64,000 nt of DNA from Anas platyrhynchos (lineage: Eukaryota; Chordata; Aves; Anseriformes; Anatidae). Numbering within the stretch: position 1 is the stretch's first letter; the number at the start of each line of letters is the position of its first letter. This document shows, one piece after another, positions 30,101 to 45,010 of the stretch. The stretch lies in NCBI RefSeq assembly GCF_047663525.1, contig NC_092611.1:9337001-9401000 (forward strand), given 5' to 3'. The notes beneath the pieces were generated by a model. That model ran no database searches and was not told the origin of the DNA. It saw nothing but the letters and a program-made list of their open reading frames with translations. Both the position numbers and the translations under genes were made by a program.

Positions 30101-33100
30101 TGCTCGGTGTGGGCTGTGCATTTTTGTGCACCTGGCTGCAGGAACCTGCTGCTCGGATAACCCCCACGGCCACTCCACCGTCCCTCCCAATGGTAAAAAG
30201 CTGCCAAAAATCAGCTTGGGAGCGAGGGGACTGTCCTGCAGGTCTGGGAGGTGGAGGAGGGACCCCAGGAGCTGCTGCTGGAAGGAGGATTGCCCCCAGC
30301 AGTGCCCCTATTTTTCTGGACAGTGAAAGAAATGGCTAAATGCAGGAACAGATTCCTTCCATGGTGCAGGTATTCATCTTGCATCTGCCAAACAGTGACT
30401 GAATTGCAGCTCAGCAAGGGAATATGCTCCAGAATATTGCAACAAGGTCCTAAGTGATGTGAGCCACGCTCTGTGCCCGGTGGCTGTTTTTTTCCCAGCT
30501 TCAGGTAGAAATCACAGGTTTTTAGAGCAAAGAAAGAAATGCGAAAATTCCCACATATATTCCTTGCATTAATTTTCATTGTTAGAGCAGTGACAATGAC
30601 AGTGAGGACGCACAGCTGTCAGGCACTGATTAAATCTCCCCACGGCGTGCGGAGCAGCAGGGAGGCTCTGCTGGGGCCAGACAGGGACCGGCCACCCCCA
30701 AACCGGCCCCAGGAACCCATCTTCCAGGGCCAGCGCTGCCCTCATGGCTCTGTCTCCTTTTAATTTGTTCAGAAGACGTTGATGGAGCAAAATGAAGGAA
30801 GGATGGTGACAAATTGCTGTGTTTTGCATGGGGACTGTTAGGAAATGAAGCCAGGTTGGTCACCAGGAGGTCCTGGCACCCTCAGTGCTCGGTGCTCACA
30901 CTTTGGAGGGGACAGGGCTTCTTGGCTCTCGCTGGGGGTGTCTGGAAAATGATCTATTGCTGCTGCCAATAAAGTGGAGCAGCAGCCCCATGCATGTGGA
31001 GAAGGAGAGGTGGGACTGAGCTGGAGGTCCCGGGGGGCCCAGGAGACGTTAATTGCATTAACGAGGGGCCCATCTCTGCAGGAAACGCAGGCAGCCTGGG
31101 ACAGGTCTGCCTGGCACAGCCCTTTCTGCCTGGACACAGTGCCAGGCCACATCTTCAGAGCAGCACCACGTCAAAAAGAGCTTCTCACCCTCTCATTTTA
31201 GGGCAAATCGTGGCATTTCTCTTGTCTGAACGTAGCGTACAGGAGCCGGCTGCTACCAGCTCCTCACCTGTTATTAAGGGGTTCTTAACTTTTGCTTGTG
31301 CAATAGCTCGATCGATCACAGCAGATAATTGCCTGTTAATGACGGCTTTCCATCCTGTGTTCTGGGGGAGCTTTGTCACTGCTCGGTGGGTGAGGTTTGC
31401 AGCGTGTGATAAATTGCTGCCTCACATCTGAAAGCCTCATGGGTTTGCTTTGGGTCTTTATTTTTTTTTCGAGTGAGTTTGGAGTGATGTTTACATGCAA
31501 ACCGTGATTGCAGACATTAAATCACTTTCCAGCTCGAGCTGTTCAGCTGATGGCTCGGGAGGGGGGAGGGGGGAGGGGGAGAAAAAAACATAGCAGGGAC
31601 GTGGGTTTTTCCTCACACAGAGGATGCTCTTTTCACATGGGCAGCAAAAGGCAGAGATGCACGCAAGTGGAAATAAATAAGGATATGATTACTAAAGTGC
31701 TTTGTTTGCCACTCTGCCACATAAATAATAATAATATACAACAATAATAGCACAATAGTGCCAGATACCAGGGGGATTAAACATCAAATTAATATTTAGC
31801 GTGGTTTGGATTAAGCAGAAATAACAGCTTTATGATTAGAGTCTGAAATTGCTGCTAATAATGACTGATTATGCTGCTGCAGAGGAAGAATTATAAGCAC
31901 TCGGGGACACGTAACCTTCCCAAAGTCATTAGCAGAAAAGTGCTGAGAGGACCGATGAATTGCCTGCTCCCATGGGGCTGCCTGTGCAATGGGCAGAGGA
32001 GCGAGGTGAGAGGCTGTGATCGTGATTTCCAACAGCTCAGACGGGAGCTGCTGCTCTCCGTGCCCACAGCTGAAGTTTCAGGGGAAAGTTAAACCCCTGA
32101 GCAAAACAGGGAAAAAATCCTTCTCCCGGTCCCGCTGTGGAAGGGAGCAATGCAGACTCATCTCTCTGCATGGGACTTTTATCCCCTGGATGCAGAGAAC
32201 TTGATTGTTTGAAATGGTTTTAGCTGAAACTTGGCACAGCCTCGCCTTTCCGCTGGTTTCCAACTCGTTAGGTTTGCCTTTATGAAGTTTGCCACCTCCA
32301 CTGGGCTCCTCTTGACGGTCTATTTTTTTAGTTTGTTTTCCTCCAAAACCACAATCACTTGGCAACACGCAGCAAGGCAGAGGCAGCAAATTCATTCTGC
32401 TGTGTAAAGCTGGAAGCAAAGGGGAGAAAAGTCCTGGAGGGAATCCCCCGGGTCGCTGGCTGCAGGCTGGGGCAGGGGCAGCTCCCGGTGCCCACACAGC
32501 ACCAGGGTATTGGTGATGCCCCTGGGGGGGGCAATTTCCCTGCCGCCTACCAGCTCGCCCAGGGCTTGTGAAACATTTTCTAGCCACTTTTTGACCAGCT
32601 GGCACCGTAGAGACAGTTTGTTGGAGCAGAATGAATTACAAACTGGGATCCTAAGGGCTCCTGCTAAGAAGACACCTGTTAAAGCTGCAGCGTGTGCTAG
32701 AGCATGGAGATGCTTCGTCCACTGCTAGGTGGGGGGAATAAATCTTAAAAGCATATTGAACTGGTGCTGAAAAGTGTGGGCAAGGAAGGAATAATCTCAC
32801 CTGGCTTCTTCTGTGCCATATTCTAAACTAAATTTGACATTCCTAGGTTCTCTAGAGCTTTTTTATGCTTCTCCTGCAGTGAAATCCCTCTCCAGTGCAG
32901 TGAGGTTGGTGTCAGTAATATCCCTCCTTCCTGGAACAGGACAGAGGCAGGCACCCGTGCAGAGCTGGGGTGCTCTCTGGCTCTCGTGCTGCAATGTGGG
33001 AGCAGATGTGGACCCACACAGAGCAAACTCCTTCTCCTGCAGGTTCCTGTGCAGCCCCTGCTAGAAACAATGCATGTCCGGGTGCTGCCAGAGCACGGGG

Positions 33101-36100
33101 AGGGAAATGTTCATCGTGACGGTGCTCTGGAGGACCCAGGTGGGGAAGAGGAGAAAGGAGAAAGTGCCACAAAGTCCCCCTCTGCTCACAGCTGTGGGTT
33201 TATCTGCGGGCTTAGCACATCACACAGCTTAAAGCAATGGAGCACATCGCTGATTCCACTGGCAGAAAACACTCTGCTTCCAGTAAACCTTTGTAAGCAC
33301 TCAGCTGATAACAAAAATTAAAAACAAGCATCCCTCTGGAAACGTGGCAAGTAGCTTCATAAGCTGATGTGTGTCTGTTACTGCAGCAATTAACGTTCTC
33401 CTTTTTATTATCTACTGTAAGCTAGCCAGTCAATAATGTCAGCAATGACAGGTTGTTATAACTGCAATGCATTTTTTCCCAGTATATGTGCTGATATTTT
33501 ATTTAAACAGATCTGCTTTTGTGCCATTCTGACTCGAGGAAGGTCAAAGATATGGAGATTTATGAGTGCCAATTATGTGTATTAATACTTAATCAGACTC
33601 TGAGAGAAATCATTACTATCTGCTTACTGCTTCCATATGAAGTGTAGCCGCGAGACCCAGCCGGCAGGATAGGAAGTCAGGAATTTTGGGAGGCAGGAAC
33701 CAAGGCAGTGCCAGGCTCATGCTGTAAGTGCTGCATGGGCAAACCTACCTGCAGAAAACAGAGCGTAGCACTGCGTCTGCAAATGCAATCAGCAGGTACT
33801 CAGATTGCTCACGTACAAGGAAATAAACGTGGGGTCTGAACCACGACGTTTCTCTTGGAGGTTTGAAATTCACAGCCCCGTGAGCGGAGCCGATGTGACT
33901 TTCTCTAAGTGCCTGGTGAGGAGCACACGGCTCTCCGTCAGGCAGCACACCACGATACAAAGCACGTCCACGTACCCACGGCACCTAAACACGTGAGACC
34001 TGGTTGTGTTTGCTCAGACACCCACAAACTGGTAGGAAGGGAGGACATCCCAAACATCACATCTGTGCCCTCTTGGGCACCACAGTGCACCCAGAAGAGT
34101 GGAACTGAGCAGAGAGCTGTGGGAGGCTTTAAGGTCCCGGCCATGCCCAGCTGTGGCCCCATGGATGGTGCCCCTGGATGCGGGTCCCCGGGGGGAGCCT
34201 AGCAGGCAGGCAGCCCAGCAGATTTGGTGTTCCTCGTTTTTATTGCCGCATCTTCTTTCATTTCCCCTTAGCTGGGAACAGTTTCAGATAAACACTGCTT
34301 GACATTTTAAAATATGAGGTTTTTTTTTGCTCCCTGTAATTACTCCAAATCTCCAGGAAAGCCTTAGGCAGCTCTCAGCCTGGATTTCTCATGCCAGCTG
34401 GAGTCCCTGCCTCTGCGGCAGGGGTGGAGGCTGCCCGTGCTTGGTGCCTCCCCACAGGGCTGGCACCCATGCAGGGTGTGGAGCCCTCCAGTGAAGAGCC
34501 CACCCATGCAGGGGGAAGATGAACAAAGGGAAAAGTCAGGAGCAGAAAAATGGTACAGGATAGTACCATTGGTGGTGGGCAGATTGAAATCCTTCTCTTT
34601 CTCAGGATGCACAAACAGTTTGTGGGCCTCACCGTGCAAAAGGACAGAGAGGTGCTACAGTGGGTGGTGCTTTGGCGGTGCTGTGCAAGGGACGGCTGAC
34701 ACCATGCAGGGCATCTATGTGCATGGTCATCAGGTGGGGCCAACCCACCTGGATCCTCTCCAGGGCCTGAAATAAACGTTCAGCACTGGCTGGCATGGCT
34801 AGCGTACACAGGCCAGGCTGGCCAGCAGATTGCAGGCAGAGCACAGCAGACAGAAGTGGCCCATTTAATTCCAGCATCCTTTAAGAGCACCAGCCCCAGG
34901 CACGAGGCAGAACTGGGGAGGCTGAGCGCGAGGGAAGTTTCTCCAATGCTAGCAACACGCTGGTGGCTAATTGATTCCGCTGCAGGATTAGTGATGAAAG
35001 GCAAGCCGATGGAAACTTGTCACTCAATCTTCTCTCTGCCCCTCCATCTACCTCAAAGCAAGTACTGATAAGATGTTTTGTGTTGTATTGGGCTCTAAGA
35101 TTAAGATAAGAAGAAGGAAAGGCAGAAAGAAATTAACATAAACTTGCTAACGGAGAGAATGAGTGGCACAACGGGGAAGGGCAGATTTAAGGGCTCCCAG
35201 TATTCATATTGCAGGGAGCACAGCCTGTTTTAAAGCCCTGCTCTGTGTGTAGTAGTGGTGCTGATGGCAAAGAGAGTTTCTGATCTGCAGCAGCCAGGCA
35301 GGGGAAGATGTGGGTGGCATTGCAGTGCACCAGCACCAAGAAAAGCTGGACATTAGGCTGCCAAGGGGAATCCTTTTTCTGGTTTGCTGGTCACTTGCAG
35401 GTTGAGGATTATCTAACTTTCCTTGAGGACACTCTGCAAGCATGTTTCTGCTCATCGATGACTTGTAGCTTTGATTTATTTACTGCACCCAGGACAGTCT
35501 GCCCAAGGAACTTGGCTCCTCCGGCTCTAGCCGCCTGCTGCCTGCAGAAGTGCCCCGTCCCTGCCACAACATCCCCAGTCCCTGCTGTCTGAGCTCCTTT
35601 TCCTCCTCTTTGTCCCATGTCAGGTAGGTGATGGCAAGCGAGCTGTGCAGCAGGCACATGGAGGGCTCTAATTGATGGGCTCTGCCTGCAAGAATATTTA
35701 CTACAACATCGTAATTAAGCTGACTTGCAGCCGGAGAGTGGCAGCTGGGAGCTGTGATTCATGGCCGACACCAAGGCTCCGCTAGCACATAAGCAGAGAC
35801 TCGTGCCTCTTCCACTTAGCTAATCAAATAAGAATAAAAGAAATTAAGTCTTCAGTTAATCTTTCCCCCACCCCTGGGCCTTACCTTGCCCGTGGTGCGG
35901 AGCAGATTCTCCTCCATTTGCCAGAAGCCAACAGGGAGAGGGGAGCAGGGGGAGAAGAGGCAGATTTTACTGAAACCCCAGCAGCAAAGCAGGGAGAGGA
36001 ACACAGGGAGGACTGCAAGGCAGGCTCCAGGTACCCACCACAATGTCAGTAGCTGCTTTGAGCTGTTTCCTAACGGTGAAGTCCAGCAAAGCCCCCAGAG

Positions 36101-39100
36101 CATCCACAGGAGGCAATAGGTGACCCCAAAGCAAAGAGGCTGCCATGGGGCAGCGATGGGCAAGCAGCAGGACAGCAGGGCTGCCCCGTCCTGGGCCATA
36201 GGCACAGCCGTGAGGAGATTTCTTCCTCTTCCGACGGGCTTCGCAGTCCTGGGCTGAGTCAGAGGCAGAGCCAAGGGTTTATTCTTAGAAAATCAATTAG
36301 GGGACAGTTTGTTTGCTTTGCTGGTTGGCCGCCAAAGGCAACGAAAAGGAAGTTATAGGAAAGAAGAAATTAGCTTCTGTCACCCGAATCCACAAAGTTA
36401 CATAACAATAGATAGCTCTAGCAGGCATCATTTTCCATATGAATGAAGTTGTGCTGCCCGGTTCCTTAGGGAATTGGGTGAGTGGCATTAATCTGACTGA
36501 CCAGGACTCTCTCATAGCATCTCCTTACCAGGTTTGATTGCTTTGACCAAGACACAGGACCCATGTCACTAAAACAGTGCTCGGCAGCAGCTGCTTGCTC
36601 AGTGGCTGGAGGTGTGCACAGCCAGGCCCTGCACGAAAACAGCTCCCTGGCCTCTGGCAGGTGACCTGCACGCCTGGACTTGTGATGTTACGTGACTGGC
36701 TCTTCCTTCTCCCTTCGGCTGAAGAAAAAGGCAAGGAATGCTTTCATACTGAAGAACAAAACTATGCAGATGAATGTCTTGCATAAGCCTGACCTGTGTG
36801 GCTAACGCCAGACCAGCTGCTCTCTCACTGTGTTGCAAATGGGAAGATTTTGCTGTTTTTCAGTGCAAGGATCAGTGTGTCAGTAGGGTTGATCAGTGCG
36901 AGGCAGTGTCTGATCAGCGTGCCAGGAGCGCTCCATGCTGAGCTGCCCCCATCCTGCCTGTTCGGCCACGAGTCCATACAATTCGTTCCTAGATTGATTT
37001 TAGAAAGAAAAGGTCAAGGTGAGGATATCTCCGTTCATTTCAGTGCCATATCACAGAGATCACCCTACGTTTCTGCCACGTGCTGAATTTCATCCAGATA
37101 GAGAATTTTAATATATGTTCTCCACGTCATTCCAATTCTTTTTTTCAGTATCTGCCATGCCAAGCAAGTGGAAGGAGAGTCTGTTATTTATTATGCTTTA
37201 GAATCGGAAATGAAAAGAAACTGTCATGAACAGCTTTGCTGTTGTGTGAAAAAGAAAAGACTGAAACCTCCGGTGCCGTGCGGCAGAGACGCACCAAGGC
37301 AGCTGGAAGATTTCACTCAATTATAGTTCAGCTCTTCTGAGAAAAGGGCCCATTATGAACAAAATGTGAGGCAAAAGGGAGATTTCCTTGGTTGGATCCG
37401 GTGTTTACAGCTGGCTATTTGGCTGGAGTGGTGCAGCTCTGTCCACATCGTGCATGGAGGCTGAGTGCTGGAGAAGAAACACGTGTCCGTGTGTGGTGTG
37501 TGCTGAGGAGGAGGAATTACACCTTCATGTGTGACCAGGAAGGGCAATGAGCATGTGATGGGACTGTAAAATGAACACACAACCTTATGCAGGCTGGCCT
37601 GGGACAGCACCCACAGCAGGGAGAGCCACTTTGTACTGCTCTGCGCAAAAAGTGCTCCAGCACTGGCTGGACACAGCTCTTGGTGTTTCTTTCCCCAAAA
37701 AAGCCAGCATCTGACTGCAGCTGGGTGAGGAGTTCTCCCTTCTGCCACTGCACAGAGATGTGGGCTTACAATTAAAGTCTGGATTTTAAAGAACAAGCCT
37801 GTGTTTGATTGCTGTGAGAACGAAGGGTTCCTGGGGAAGTGGCACCTTGCTGGTGCACCTTCCAGTAGCTGAGAGCACTGTGGAATAACCCCGGGTCAGC
37901 TCCAAAGGAAGGCTGCCATCTAAAAATACAACATGGATGAGCTTAATGATGTTGCAGCATAATTATGCACCACCAAAGCACGTTCCTGTTTGCAAGTTAA
38001 TCATTAAGTATAATTAAAGATTCAGGCTGGTGCTCTTGTTGTTAAATCAGTCTTGTAGCTGTTCAGAGGGAGCCTCTGGAACTGCTTTTGCTGCTACAGT
38101 TTGGGGTAGAAACTCTCCTTTGAAAGATTTCCCAGCCTGGACAGCTGAGGACAGGCAGGCAGGCTGTCATCCTGGTGTCACAGCAGCCTCCCTGCAAGCA
38201 CTGCTTTCTCTTTCAGTGGGGGCAAACTTCAGCTTGTTCATTCATTCACACCACCTTGCCTTCATCTGCCATTCAGAGAGAAGTGGGAACTCTGCTGCAA
38301 GGTCAGCGAGATGTTTCTGCAAAGCAAATTTCAGCAAATCCAAATATTTCCTCTTGGTAATAAATAGGAGGTAAAATGGAAACTCATGTGATTGCGTAAC
38401 ACTGGGTTCACTTAGCAAGCTGATTCTCTCTCATAGGCTACCGCAGCAAAAGCTTGTGGAAATTACTCAGGGCAGCTATGAGAGCTCAGGCACCCAACTG
38501 ACTGGATTGCTGCAGGAGAAATACACTTACACTTCTTATCATTATTGATATACCTGGCTTCATTCCTTTACGGGCACCTTAGCACTTATTTCTTGCAAGT
38601 GTGTGCAGCAAGACCACGAACGTGCTGATTAAGTCATTAAGTTATTTACCACACTGAGTCTCCTGAGCATGAAGAGTGTTCCCTTTCTCTGATGTTTTTG
38701 CTCTGCTGCTCTTTGGAAATGAAAATCCACCTACAAGGGTGCTCAGGACCCAGGGCCTGCACCTGAAATCTGTGCGTGGTGGGGCAAGGGGTAAGGACAC
38801 AAAATTGTCAGTAAGGAGCCTTGAGAGCTGCTTTCAGAGCATGATCCGCATTTATTTGATAATGAGCTTGCAAAGGGCAGGCATTCAGCTTGCCCTCAGA
38901 TGGGGCACGCAGCTGTGGAGAAAGAGATGACAAGGAGATACCGCCCTTCATCCTCAAAACCTAGGAAAAGTTATTACTTGTGAGGTTTCTGAACTGACAG
39001 TGCCTGGAGAGAGATGAAAATTTTATTACGACATAAACCAGACATCCCTTCTTCTGGGCTGGGAGCAGCAAAGTGGATCTTACGGACTGAGAGTCAGCAT

Positions 39101-42100
39101 GGGCAGTCCCAGAAAGTCCTCTGAAAAAAATCCCATGCCTTATTTTAATAACACTAAAAAGTTATAATTTCTGTCATTTGAATTTCAAATGCAACTGAAA
39201 GATCTACCTGATGCTGCTATTTTAGAATCCGATTCTTTCTTCTCTTTTCTTTTCAACCCCTTTTCAGAACCCAACATCATGTTTCATCTCCAGGCACCGA
39301 GATTAAAAAAAGCCAAAACAATTAGTGGGGAGCTGATGAAGGTGACAGGGTCATAATTAGTGCTGTTCCTCTGCATCATGTGTTTATCATGCCAACAGAA
39401 TCAGTCGCTCACAGGGTACGAGTCATGAGCTGCAGCAGCACACATGCCTTCTGCAGCAGTAGCACTGCTGGATTTGTTCTGCAGGGAGCAGAAACGCAAA
39501 GGAGAGGATTTTTAAGGTGGGATAGCTGGTTATATGTGCAATGAGCACTATGGGCAGAAGGTGCTGGAAGCAAAACCTGTGGGAGCCCCTGCCTGGCACC
39601 CCAAACAGCCTCTTCTGTGTGCAGAAGACAACAAAACTCGCTCAGATACTCAAGACCTGGGGTCAGAGGAGACAAAAGCCAGCCTCAAGCTGTATGCACA
39701 ACTGCATACGCTTATCTCTGAGGCAGGGCAGCGAGCAGACTCAAAAGTTGCCCAAAAACGCAACTACTAAAACTGCCCAGCTGGGTTTTGAATGTTTATG
39801 GAAGGACAAGAAAATGAAGTCTTGGGAAAGCTGCTAGTAGAAATCTGTCTAATGAGCTGCTCAGTGGGCTTTTCAGGAACTCTGTCAATAACTTCTCACT
39901 CTCCCCACTCAGGCCCTGATCAAGCAGGGTTTAGGTACTGAGTGCTGCCAGGATTTTGTAAAGACTTGATTAAGCTCCTTAAAACTATTTTTCTTCTCTT
40001 GCTCACAGCTGAAAAATGAGTGGCAATTACCCAGGGAGGGCTTCCCTTGCTAATTAGATCTTGTTAAGTGATTGGTTTGCCTCCCATTCTGCTGCAGACT
40101 TCTGTATTTTCCTTTGGTGGTGGAAAGCCAATTGGAGAAAAAGAAACAGCCAGCAACTCTTATGTGACCATAAGCAGATGCAGGTCTAGGAGTAGCAGGG
40201 TGAGTGGAAAATAGAAAACGCATAAGCAGAAGAAGGAGCACTGAATGGGACGTGCGGACAGGCACCATTTCTTACTCAGAAAATAGGTTCAAAAATTGGA
40301 TGTTGTGGGAGGGTTCAGAGTCTCCCTGCTTCAACATATGTCAGTCCTGCAGTGGCCAGTCGAGGCCAACTTCCCTGGTTAAATAATCCTGCACGCACAG
40401 GGGGCTCCGTACTGCCTTCTGAAGTAACTGTACCCATAGAAATACCTCCGTGTCATGACACTCAAATTTAAGTTTTCTGCGGAAATCTGACAACTCCCCT
40501 GGTTGAGTTTTGCATGTGTCAGCTGGGCAGAGCATGGAGCCAAGTGGCAGCCACTTGTTGAATAGGGCCCAAGCTAGCTCCCTGCTTTTACTGTGCATGT
40601 GGCCGTAGGACACTGCCCCAAGCACCCAGCAGTAACTTTAAATCATCCTAACAATGTGCACCCTGCTGCATGATGGCTTCACACCTGAACATTTACCAGA
40701 TCGTTAAACCCACAATGTTACTATTCTAATTATGTCTTTTCACTGCAGGCCTGCTCAGTACGCTGAACAGAACTGGGCTGGGGTTAATAAGAGGCCCCAG
40801 TTTAGAGTCCTAATCCAAAAGGAAGAACCATCCTAATTACAGCCACCAACACCTGCAGGTATATTCATGCCCCCTGTTACATGTACTGTTTAAGGTTACT
40901 GAGATTTTGTTTTCATAATGTATGGGCAAAACTTACTGCAAGGGACACCTGGGAAGTGGCAGCTGCACATCTCATCTACCCATGAGGAATGGAAGTGTTA
41001 CAGCACTTTCCATTCATCTATGCTCTTCGCCAGCTGTTTCTGTAGTACCTCTGCACCTGGCCTGTTCCCAGCACAGTCCTTGCCGCAGCAGGGACAAGGG
41101 GCAATGTCTAGCCCCTTCCTTTGCTGTTTTTTCTCTGCCTTCAGAAGTGTCTTGAAAAGTTGCTTTTCATGCCAATAAGGAAAGCAATACTTGAGCGTTG
41201 GGGGATGCAGAGAATAGATTATGTTGCACTGACCTTGTGCTAGAGAGCTAGAAACCCGTGTCAGTGGTTGGCATGTTGGGTACACACAGACTCTGGGTGG
41301 CAACACACAGAAGCATGGATGCCATTTGTGTGCACAGTGTCACAGTAATTTGGATCTGCTTAAAACCTGGCTGGATTACACATTTAGGTAGTAGTGTGCT
41401 GAGTTCCCTGCTAATGTACGTCTCGGTTTGTGTTTACTGGAGTTTTATTACTTGTTCTCCTTCACTTGCTTCCCCATAACATAAACAGTCTCTCCAGTAG
41501 GGTATGCTTTTTGGAAACCACCGTGAAATCAGCTTTGACTCCTGTACTTGGGCATTAGCACCTGCTGACAGCCAGGGGCAGGAGAAGAGGACAAAAGGTA
41601 GAGCACAGAGATAAAAAAGCTGGGGAAGGATTTTTCTTTTCCAAGTGAATTAGACACACAGCCCAAGAGGTTACCAAAGGCATGGAGGCTTTTTTTTTTT
41701 TTAAAACAGCATTTTTACACCAAATTTCACCAAAACTTGGGTCAGAGCATGAAAGAAAAGTGCTTCTCTCTGGGATGTTAGCTTCAACTGCAGAAGACCC
41801 AAAGTCAACTCTCTCTTTTGGGCAAGATCTTGCAAGATCCAACCTAACTCATCAGGCATGCAGCAGTGACCTTTACTAGCTTTTATTGAACAAGAATGAC
41901 TCTCTGAAAGGATTGAGGCTCATCACAACAGGCGAGCTCTGTGCAAACACAGGTAGGTCTGCTACTGAACTTTGCAGAGGCTCCCGCTGGAGAGACAAAC
42001 ACACATGTGAGTGAGGAGCATCCCAGTACTGTAACCCCTTCTTGCATGCACTGAAAGCACGCAAAAGCTGCAGCTTGCACCCTAGCATGCCTTTTGGATG

Positions 42101-44799
42101 CAAAGACTGATTATGAGGAGAAGACTTCTGTGTTAGACTGACATACGGTCATGTCAGCTACTCTGGGAAAGATGCTAAGGAAAAGCTTCCATCAGCACCA
42201 TCAGACCAAGGGCTGGGTAAAGGATCCTTCAAGCAGAAGATTAACTGCACATTGCAGATGCTGCTTGTGGGGTTGATCTTTGCCAGTATCCAACCAGATC
42301 CCTAAAGAACAACCTCATTAAAAAAGCCCAGGCTGTAGAGCCTGACATAGACTCTGTGCTGTATTGTAGAGTAGGGTTTCTGTCTGCAAACAAAGGTCTT
42401 TCAAATGTGTCTTTCAGATCAAGACACATGCACGGTAAGTGGCTTTTGTGTCAATGAGACTGGATGAAAACTTGGCACAGATTTCACACCCTGTGTTTCA
42501 ACTTCCTCTTGCACAAACCATCTCCGGGTCCTGACCACAGATTTTTAGTATTCCACGTACTGCATTACACAACAAAATGCTCCCTATGGAGGAGTTGCTG
42601 CAGTGGAAGGCAAACACAGTAACGAGAGATATGTGAACTTAGCACCTCATTTTCTTTGCATGAGGATTCAAAGGCATAATTTCTGTGACAGTTTCTCCTT
42701 TAATAGAATAATAATTAAAAAACTGCACTTGAAAAAAACAGTTTCTCTTTTCCCTTTTAAGGGAAGAAAATCCTTTCCAGCTCAGGTTAAAAGCAAGACT
42801 GTGTGAGAGGGACTACTGGACTACGTCTCTTGGAAACAGAGGTAGTGGAGTTACTGCCCTCTCAGACAATCCAGTTAACTGCTCTTTCAAGGTTAAGTTA
42901 CGTGTATTCATCTTACAACCCCTTGAGAACTCATTCTAGGACTTGTCGCAGATGCTCATACGTATCTCTACCGAAAAGGAATCCAGACACATACTGTGAA
43001 TTAGTGCAGAACAGGAGGAGAGACAGTTATTGATGAATAAGAGACAAAAGCTCCTGTCTCACCTTCAAGAAATGAGTTTGCCTACCCAAGGGCAGGTAGG
43101 CCACCGCTGCTGTTACTGTATAAGAAGATAAATGGTGACAATGAGAACACCAGTCCTAGAAGTCAAGGATCCTGGTGAAGGATACAACACTGTTGTACAA
43201 ATATACAAGAAATGTGAGGTAGCATTTTTGCTGCTTGTGGCTCACTTTTCTTAGTAGTTTCATGTCACAAAATCTGAGAGAGGCTGGTGTCAGTGGTAGA
43301 CACAGGCAGAGTCTAAGACAAAAATGTAGAGGCTGGCAAAAGTTGAGTTGAAAAGATAAAAAAAATGGGGAGTAAAAATACGCACTCAGAACCTGACTTA
43401 CTACATCTATCTTGCCTTTGCTCCTACCACTGTAAAAGAGTAAAAAGAAAATCTATTAGAGCTCTGACTGATACCACCGAAGCTTTTGCTGATTAGTGCT
43501 TCCATCTCCACTGACCATATGAGTTAAAGAAGAAAAATGCAGAAACCTCAGCCATGTAACACCAACACTCACAATTCCATTGCAACAACCCAAATTCTGT
43601 GATGACAGGCAGAGAAATTCAGAACATTCAACTAATTACAAGGCAGTGGTAATTATTGGTATAAAACCAGTGTTAAAGGCAGATGAAAAGTGCCGGTGTA
43701 ATTTTTTTCTGCAGTTACAAAGCTCAGAAATGTCAAGTCAAAACTTCATTTTAAAATACAATTCCAATCCTTTTAGATATAGTACTTGAGTCTAATGACA
43801 TGCTGGAACACTGACTGAGGAGAGCTTTCTTTAAGGAAACCTATCTGTTTTTATGCATCTTGTTTCTTCCCTTGCCCTTGGCAATTAAGAAAGGCTAGGC
43901 AGAAATGGCTTACATCAAAGATAATTTTACAGTATCTAAAATAAGAAATTATGACATACAGTGTGGTTAGGACAAGTACAGACCACGGGGAGGATACTAA
44001 CCACAAAAAGAGAAAAAGGATAGCACCATAGAAGGATAAGGAATACTTCTAGACACAGCCCTAACTTAGGAGAAAAGATGCTGTTTCTGTTAAGAAAGCA
44101 CAGACCTCATGTGAGGGTCAGAAGTTGAATACTGCAGTTTTCCTTGTCACTGAAATAGTGGAAAGCACCACTTGTAATTAACCACACCAAAGCCTATGAG
44201 TAAGCAAGAGCAGTTTAACAGTAATTAAGGAGCCAAGGATGGTTGGAACAGTAAAATTTAATTCCATGGGGAGTTGTGTATCACACTCTTTGAAAAGGAA
44301 ACACACTGTAGAAGGAATTACTTCATTGAGTACAGCAGGTGTGAGGAACTACCTACCAAACCTCTTCTGGCCCCTCACTACCTGAGAACACAGAAAGAAG
44401 TACCCTTTGTCAAAGTGCTGCTCTATTATTCCCTACATCCCAAAACTCTGCTCTCAAGTCCTCTAGCACTGCACTCCACAGGGACCGAAGAGCCAGAGAA
44501 AAATAAAGAAAGCATTTCCCATATGAATATAAGTTGCCGATACAGCTGCCATGAGAGAGACAAGCACAGTATGCATTGCTACTAACTCAAGGACAACAAA
44601 ACATGCCCACCCCACCAACCACCTCCTAAATCACCTTTTCTCAGGATGTTGCTGTGCAAGGAGCTCCACCCACTGCTGCAGCAGGCTTTCAAAGCAGGCA
44701 CCCTGGGCAAATAGAAGCAAACATGCACAGCAGCAACCCAACAGCCTGCACCCCTACTTACCAAGCAGGAAACTCGATCTGTTCACTGTTCACAAGGGA

Positions 44800-45010
44800 A
44801 CAATTAGAGGGGATCATAGCCATGTTTTTAAATACCTGGAGTGTAAGAGGAAGAAGAAAATGGCCAAGAATATTTCACCTGTCTGTGAGGACAGGACAAG
44901 GGGCAATGGCCACAGAATGGAGCACAGGAAGTTCTGTACCACTATGGTGGAAGGTGATGGAATACTGCACCAGGCTGCTCAGCTACCTTCTCTGCAGTTA
45001 TTTTTGACTT
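44800..45010 (+). mobile_element. CR1 LINE fragment (sense on plus)
   Basis: Blocks such as AGAGGGGATCATAGCC, AAATACCTGGAGTGTAAG, GGACAAGGGGCAATGG and CACAGGAAGTTC match the 3' region of CR1. It forms the downstream (left) tail of the first minus-strand repeat locus, and the tandem duplication breakpoint lies inside it at about 44,838. Confidence 0.88.

Larger units (their letters stand above)
20206..44837. other. Gene-free interval between TMPRSS5 and the repeat locus
   Basis: About 24.6 kb in which I recognise no exon of a known gene; the open frames are short, mostly in GC-rich low-complexity DNA, and lack conserved-looking sequence. In mammals DRD2 lies beyond TMPRSS5, but none of its exons is visible. 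Contents: G/C-rich repeats (20-21 kb, 23.2 kb), an AAT microsatellite, a CR1 tail at 25.4 kb, a GGGGGA-rich patch near 31,560-31,580, and several AT-rich TAATTA-containing blocks (about 26,985-27,105, 31,715-31,870 and 33,370-33,640). Confidence 0.6.

Noticed and set aside
20206-44837. Exons of DRD2, the mammalian neighbour of TMPRSS5
   Set aside because: No dopamine-receptor transmembrane sequence is visible on either strand. If present, the gene lies elsewhere.
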